Shown here: piece by piece, positions 7,179 to 11,037 of the stretch
How the letters are laid out: every line of letters starts with the position of its first letter
Numbering within the stretch: the first letter of the stretch is position 1
Assembly: GCA_001603685.1 (NCBI GenBank)
Contig: LUZO01000185.1
Location: 1 to 11,037 of the forward strand
Origin: Bacteroidales bacterium Bact_23
Lineage (GTDB): Bacteria; Bacteroidota; Bacteroidia; Bacteroidales; Lentimicrobiaceae
Direction of reading: 5' to 3'
DNA: 11,037 nt
Program-made: the position numbers and the translations under genes
Notes under the pieces: generated by a model
Seen by the model: the letters and a program-made list of their open reading frames with translations, nothing else
What the model was told of the DNA's origin: nothing
Databases searched by the model: none

Positions 7179-8028
7179 GAAAATTGCCATTGCCTATGAT
7201 TTCGACGGAACGCTGGCTCCCGGCAATATGCAGGAACATACATTTTTCCCCTCCATGAATATTCCGGCGGCCGAATTCTGGGCCAAGGCAAATCAGATAG
7301 CCAGGGAGAACGATATGGATGAGATCCTTGCCTATATGCAGCTTTCGCTGGATGAAGCCCGGCTGAGAAATCTCCCCATACGGCGGCAGGATTTTGAGAA
7401 TTACGGAAAGGGCATCACCTTTTTCGATGGCGTGGAGGGCTACTTCGAACGGATAAACAAATACGCCGAAGAGCTGGGAGTAGAACTGCAGCACTACATC
7501 ATCTCGTCCGGACTGCGCGAGTTTATCAAAGGCACTTCCATCGCGAAACACTTCACCAACATCTACGCCTCGGGTTACCGCTATGATGCCAACGATGTGG
7601 CGGTGTGGCCGGCGCTTGCCATCAACTATACCAACAAAACCCAATATCTGTTCAGAATAAACAAGGGAATCAACAACTCATACGACAACTCGCTGATAAA
7701 CAAATACCTGCCGGAGGAGGAACGGCCGGTTCCGTTCAGACAGATGATTTACATCGGCGACGGCGAAACCGATGTACCCGCCATGAAAATGATTAAATAT
7801 CAGGGAGGTACCGCCATTGGGGTGTATAACGACAAAATCGGCCCGACAAAAGATAAGTTATCGCCGAAACAAGCCTGCGAAAACCTGATTATTCAAAACC
7901 GCGCCAACTACATTGCCCCCGCCAACTATACCGAAGGCAGCGAACTTGACAGGCTGATAAAACTGGTTATTGAGAAGATAAAAGCAGAAGTGGATTTACA
8001 GCGTTTTGCCGGAGAACGGAGAGTGTAA
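7159..8028 (+). CDS. HAD-superfamily phosphatase (phosphoserine phosphatase-like), substrate unknown
   Basis: This 289-residue cytoplasmic protein has the full set of haloacid dehalogenase motifs. Motif I is YDFDGTLAP (13-21), with nucleophile Asp14 and acid/base Asp16. Motif II is ISSG (115-118). A motif III lysine is likely at 169 (FRINKG). Motif IV is YIGDGETDVPAMK (198-210) with Asp201 and Asp205. Between motifs I and II (about 25-110) lies a mostly helical cap, placing it near the SerB-like HAD-IB group. It is longer than SerB and has an extra segment (about 170-192) between motifs III and IV. No signal peptide or membrane helix is seen. It is transcribed alone, divergently from the carboxylase operon. 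The ATG at 7159 is chosen because it follows the promoter box and precedes motif I; GTG at 7177 is a weaker alternative. The substrate cannot be named from sequence. Confidence 0.88.
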   Translation: MTTKKAVKIAIAYDFDGTLAPGNMQEHTFFPSMNIPAAEFWAKANQIARENDMDEILAYMQLSLDEARLRNLPIRRQDFENYGKGITFFDGVEGYFERINKYAEELGVELQHYIISSGLREFIKGTSIAKHFTNIYASGYRYDANDVAVWPALAINYTNKTQYLFRINKGINNSYDNSLINKYLPEEERPVPFRQMIYIGDGETDVPAMKMIKYQGGTAIGVYNDKIGPTKDKLSPKQACENLIIQNRANYIAPANYTEGSELDRLIKLVIEKIKAEVDLQRFAGERRV

Positions 8029-8067
8029 ATCTATTGCCGAAAATTGATTTTAGAAATGTATAATCAT

Positions 8068-8095
8068 AAAAAAGTCCTGATATTCAGGACTTTTT
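8068..8095. terminator. Bidirectional intrinsic terminator between the HAD gene and tRNA-Arg
   Basis: GTCCTGA (8074-8080) and TCAGGAC (8084-8090) form a 7-bp stem with a three-base TAT loop. An A6 run precedes it and a T5 run follows it, so each strand gets a hairpin plus a U-tract. It starts 40 bases after the HAD stop and lies 12 bases past the tRNA 3' end, so one element can end both converging transcripts. Confidence 0.85.
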
Positions 8096-8106
8096 AATTG
8101 AATTTG

Positions 8107-8180
8107 TGACCCCGACAGGATTCAAACCTGTGACCTTCAGAACCGGAATCTGACATTCTATTCAGCTGAACTACGGGGCC
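8107..8180 (-). tRNA. tRNA-Arg (anticodon CCG)
   Basis: This 74-nt gene folds as a full cloverleaf. The acceptor is GGCCCCG with CGGGGTC (one G-U pair) and discriminator A. The D stem is GTTC/GAAT with a nine-base loop. The anticodon stem is TCAGA/TCTGA with loop TTCCGGT, so the anticodon is CCG (8144-8146), which reads the Arg codon CGG. The variable loop is AGGTC and the T stem is ACAGG/CCTGT with loop TTTGAAT. CCA is not encoded. Oddly, the D loop has A at position 19 and the T loop has U at position 56, in place of the near-universal G19 and C56; the two changes still allow a pair. Confidence 0.95.
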
Positions 8181-8191
8181 GGTTGCGTTTG

Positions 8192-8222
8192 CAAAATTAC
8201 AACATTTGTGTGAAATGTACAA
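8192..8222 (-). promoter_or_regulatory. Promoter of tRNA-Arg (-33 TTG, -7 TAATTTTG)
   Basis: On the minus strand TAATTTTG (8199-8192) matches the Bacteroidota -7 consensus exactly. TTG (8222-8220) precedes it with a 20-base spacer, as expected for the -33 element. The start would fall about seven bases on, near 8185, just ahead of the mature tRNA 5' end at 8180. This is the best-supported promoter in the window. Confidence 0.7.
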
Positions 8223-8378
8223 GCGGAAGTTTTTGCGGAAATTTGTCCGTACATTCATCCATTAAGCTGGATTTTCAGGTAAAGACACAGAAAAACCGGA
8301 CGGTTTTGTGATGAAACAACGCTTTTCCTTTTACAGATACGGTTGCTTTCCATCTGGTTTAAAAAATAGAAAGGATAA
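8223..8378. other. Intergenic region, nothing recognised
   Basis: Between the tRNA promoter and the terminator of the secreted propeller gene I see no gene, RNA, repeat or promoter that I can support. Confidence 0.3.
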
Positions 8379-8419
8379 AAAAATGGCAGGCCATAATCAA
8401 TCCATAGCCTGCCATTTTT
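8379..8419. terminator. Intrinsic terminator of the SBBP propeller gene
   Basis: ATGGCAGGC (8383-8391) pairs perfectly with GCCTGCCAT (8407-8415) around a 15-base loop, flanked by an A-run (from 8377) and a T-run (to 8419). On the minus strand it reads as a strong stem followed by a U-tract, 13 bases past the propeller gene stop. The flanking runs would also permit termination on the plus strand. Confidence 0.85.
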
Positions 8420-8432
8420 AATTAACCCTAAC

Positions 8433-10928
8433 CTATCTGATGATTCTGACCTTTTTGCTGATCAGGCCATTTTTGGTTTTAGCGGTGAGGATATACAATC
8501 CGTTATTCAATCCATCAATATTTACCCGGACATTATTGCCCGATACATTTATATCGCGCACAATCTGTCCCAGTGTGTTGATGATTAAGATATTGCTTAA
8601 CTCTTCGGATGATCTGATGTTCAGATATCCCGAATTTGCCGGATTGGGATAAATCGTAAGCCGGTTATCGACCGGTTTTGCTGTGACTCCAACACCTTCA
8701 TCGGTATAAAACTCGATGATCACAACATCATTGCTGGAGACATTCCCCTGCTGATATGCCAGGGGATTGTTGGCTATCAATCCGGAACTCATTCCTGCAT
8801 CGGTTTCAGCCTGAGTAAAGAGTAAAAGACGGCTGCCTGATCGATTAACAAAACCGGTTGCCCAGCCAAAGTCATCACCTCCATAGAAGGTTGACCAATT
8901 TAATTCTTTCGTCTCACTAAACATTGCCCAGTACATGATTCTTATATCCGGGTCAAAGCTGTTCATGTTGAATGAACCTTCCAGTTCAACAATCGGAAAG
9001 TTTTGCGAATCGGTGGCGCCGCATACCCACATTTTCCCTTGTTCATCAAAAATAATTCCTGATGCAAGATCGGCTCTGCTGCCTCCAAAATAGGTAGACC
9101 ATTCCAAAGCCTTGGTATTTGCATTAAATCGTGTGATGAATGCATCAGTTAAATAAGGTGCTACCGGATTATTCAGATTTCCGCTGAAATATGCTCCTTC
9201 CATTTCAAGCGTTATCATATCTGCAGATTCTGTTTCTCCAACCACATAAAGGTTATTGTCTGAATCCCAGGTCATTGATCTGGCCACTTCAAATCTTGTT
9301 CCACCAAAATAAGTTGACCAAATCAGGCTCCGGGCTTCATTAAATTCCATAATTACAGCCTGATCCCAGTCTCCGGCAGCAAAAGCCCCTCCATTATATG
9401 CGCCTTCTTTTTCAACAATCGGAAAATCCTGCGAACTGGTATATCCAACTATGTAGAGATGGTTCTCGGGGCCGGTCTTTATTTCAAACATCTGATCAGT
9501 ATAGCTTCCTCCAAAATATGTTGACCAGGCTAATTGATCATTTTCATCAAGCTTAAATAATATTCCTTCATTCATCCCTCCTTTGCTTGTTGGCTGATTG
9601 AATGCACCTTCTAAAGCAACAATAGGGAAATCAGTTGAGGAGGTAAAGCCCATGATGTACACATCATCATTCTGATCTGTGGTAATATCTTCAAGATAAT
9701 CCCATCCATCACCGCAAATGAAGGTTGACCAGAGCATGGTGCCCTCATTATTTATTTTAACAATAAAACCGGCGTTATCTCCCTCAATTGTATTGTGGTT
9801 GTAGGCTCCTTCTGCAAAAAGTATTGGAAAATCCGTTGAAGATGTTGATCCGCAAAAATACACCTCATCTCCATTATTACTCAATGTAATACCGCCCTCG
9901 GTGTCATCATCATTTCCGGCTCCTCCAAAAAATACTGTCCATAATAATTCACCCGGTGAGCTAAATTTTGTAACATAAACATCGTATTTACCTGCATTTG
10001 TACTGCCGCCAATAGCTCCAGGTAAGGTTACTGAGCGTGTAGCGCCATAAATGTAAAGGTTGTCGTTTTGATCAACTTTCATGTTAGACAGGTAATCATC
10101 CTTGGCTCCGCCAAAATTGGTTGACCAGATAATTACCGGGGGGTCAATGGTCAGAGCCTCATTGGGGTTGTATTTCCGGATATTAAAACTTACTTCGTTG
10201 CCGTTCAGCGCATAAGAAGAGGCAATGCTGTTCTGTTTGCTTTTCTGGTACGACAAAAGCCTGCCTTCGCGGATGGTCCCTAACGAGGTTTCAATATTCA
10301 ATTCGGTATTGTTGTTCCCAAGCGATACCTGAGCGCCTTCGTACACCATTTTAATATCGGCCGGATTGCCACCCGGTTTTACCAGAAAATCGTACTTCAT
10401 GGCATAACCGCTGGTTTTATCCACATACAGAACCCAGTCAATGCCCGGGTAAACCTCTCTGATGGTAACCTCTTCCCAGGTATTTATATTCCTGATTCCC
10501 TCGATATGCTTTGAATTGTAAAAGATGTTTTCCGATTTTGAGAGCTTTCCCTTTTTAACGATGTTGTTTCTGTTGATGGTTGCGTCTTTCAGCACCATAT
10601 CGGTCCGGTGGGAATGCACTTCGGTGGCTCGCCTTCCTGAACTTAAAATTGCTGAAGATTCCCTGGCTGATGGTTGGTTAAGCCTGGTTTCGTAAGAGAA
10701 AACATAGCTGATTCCGGAGTTTGTAATAAAAATGTCGAGGTCGCTGCTTTTGTAGATAAACAGAACACTTTCCCCTTCATCGGCTATCTGGCCTTTATTC
10801 TCCGTAAATCCGCTGATTTTGGTCTGATCCATTAAGCGGCGTGCCCTGTTCTCGTCTGATGCGGCATTTGCAATCATGGCAAAGCATAGAAGTAACAGGG
10901 TGATGAAAAAGTAATTTTTTGTTTTCAT
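8433..10928 (-). CDS. Secreted seven-bladed SBBP propeller protein with T9SS C-terminal sorting domain
   Basis: This 831-residue protein starts with a clear signal peptide (1-22 or 23; Lys-rich, then FFITLLLLCFAMIANA). Residues about 40-265 form the N-terminal domain that often precedes SBBP repeats (FTENKGQIAD at 41-50). Seven repeats follow, each opening with a W-S-T-x-F-G-G type strand at Trp268, Trp330, Trp400, Trp468, Trp537, Trp610 and Trp678, spaced 62-73 residues. Most carry D-x-x-D/N-x-x-Y/V-x-x-G and DFPI motifs. SBBP stands for seven-bladed beta propeller, so seven repeats would close one ring. The end (about 753-831: LTIYPNPA, LYILTAKT, final KKVRIIR) is a type A sorting domain of the type IX secretion system, so the protein should be exported and attached to the surface or released. 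Ligand or enzymatic role is unknown. No promoter is evident upstream; the leader before ATG is A-rich. Confidence 0.93.
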   Translation of the reverse strand: MKTKNYFFITLLLLCFAMIANAASDENRARRLMDQTKISGFTENKGQIADEGESVLFIYKSSDLDIFITNSGISYVFSYETRLNQPSARESSAILSSGRRATEVHSHRTDMVLKDATINRNNIVKKGKLSKSENIFYNSKHIEGIRNINTWEEVTIREVYPGIDWVLYVDKTSGYAMKYDFLVKPGGNPADIKMVYEGAQVSLGNNNTELNIETSLGTIREGRLLSYQKSKQNSIASSYALNGNEVSFNIRKYNPNEALTIDPPVIIWSTNFGGAKDDYLSNMKVDQNDNLYIYGATRSVTLPGAIGGSTNAGKYDVYVTKFSSPGELLWTVFFGGAGNDDDTEGGITLSNNGDEVYFCGSTSSTDFPILFAEGAYNHNTIEGDNAGFIVKINNEGTMLWSTFICGDGWDYLEDITTDQNDDVYIMGFTSSTDFPIVALEGAFNQPTSKGGMNEGILFKLDENDQLAWSTYFGGSYTDQMFEIKTGPENHLYIVGYTSSQDFPIVEKEGAYNGGAFAAGDWDQAVIMEFNEARSLIWSTYFGGTRFEVARSMTWDSDNNLYVVGETESADMITLEMEGAYFSGNLNNPVAPYLTDAFITRFNANTKALEWSTYFGGSRADLASGIIFDEQGKMWVCGATDSQNFPIVELEGSFNMNSFDPDIRIMYWAMFSETKELNWSTFYGGDDFGWATGFVNRSGSRLLLFTQAETDAGMSSGLIANNPLAYQQGNVSSNDVVIIEFYTDEGVGVTAKPVDNRLTIYPNPANSGYLNIRSSEELSNILIINTLGQIVRDINVSGNNVRVNIDGLNNGLYILTAKTKNGLISKKVRIIR

Positions 10929-11037
10929 GGTGAATGTTTTTGTTTATGATGAGTAACTTGTTGAAAGCAGGTTCGGGGATCCGGTCTTTCTCGGGTAATA
11001 ATGAGATTTCGCGGTTGGAGTATATCCTTAATATAGG
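10929..11037. other. Upstream region of the SBBP gene
   Basis: This 109-bp stretch should contain the promoter and leader of the propeller gene on the minus strand. The leader directly before the ATG is A-rich (AAACAAAAAC), as is usual in Bacteroidota. I cannot find a TAnnTTTG box, so the promoter may lie beyond the window or deviate from consensus. Confidence 0.3.

Noticed and set aside
7114..7644. A 176-codon minus-strand frame across the HAD gene and its promoter.
   Set aside because: It lies opposite the conserved HAD motif I and cap, and no family resemblance is seen.
8107..8180. tRNA-Arg as an attachment site for an integrated element.
   Set aside because: No partial copy of the tRNA 3' end was found elsewhere in the window, and no integrase or phage gene is nearby.

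Overview
The window looks like chromosomal DNA of a Bacteroidota bacterium, probably from the Bacteroidales/Marinilabiliales side. The evidence is a large secreted protein with a type IX secretion C-terminal sorting domain, candidate promoters with the Bacteroidota -7 element TAnnTTTG, A-rich leaders without Shine-Dalgarno sites, and an acyl-CoA carboxylase split into three genes in a Bacteroidota-like way. No phage, transposase, CRISPR or plasmid genes are visible. Most of the window is core or housekeeping, and I see no multi-gene system that looks new.

Layout: on the minus strand, from left to right, come a GT39-type membrane glycosyltransferase (105-1730), an AAA_14/DUF4143 ATPase (1784-3031) with a striking 39-bp near-palindrome just upstream of its start, and a three-gene acyl-CoA carboxylase operon. 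That operon is transcribed as biotin carboxylase (5423-6922), then biotin carrier (4901-5410), then carboxyltransferase (3284-4822). On the plus strand, divergent from the operon, is a HAD-family phosphatase (7159-8028) that ends in a bidirectional terminator shared with a minus-strand tRNA-Arg(CCG) (8107-8180). At the right end a minus-strand gene (8433-10928) encodes an 831-residue secreted seven-bladed SBBP propeller.

Functionally, the three carboxylase genes encode one biotin enzyme. AccC charges the biotin on the carrier with CO2 using ATP, and the PccB-like subunit moves the carboxyl group to an acyl-CoA, most likely propionyl-CoA to give methylmalonyl-CoA. The other genes stand alone and share no obvious pathway.

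Observations that best repay a second look: the 39-bp palindrome overlapping the likely ATPase promoter; the single in-frame TAA that separates biotin carboxylase from the carrier, so that the two together read like a split PCC alpha chain; the A19/U56 pair replacing G19/C56 in the tRNA-Arg; and a 12-bp direct repeat straddling the HAD gene start codon.
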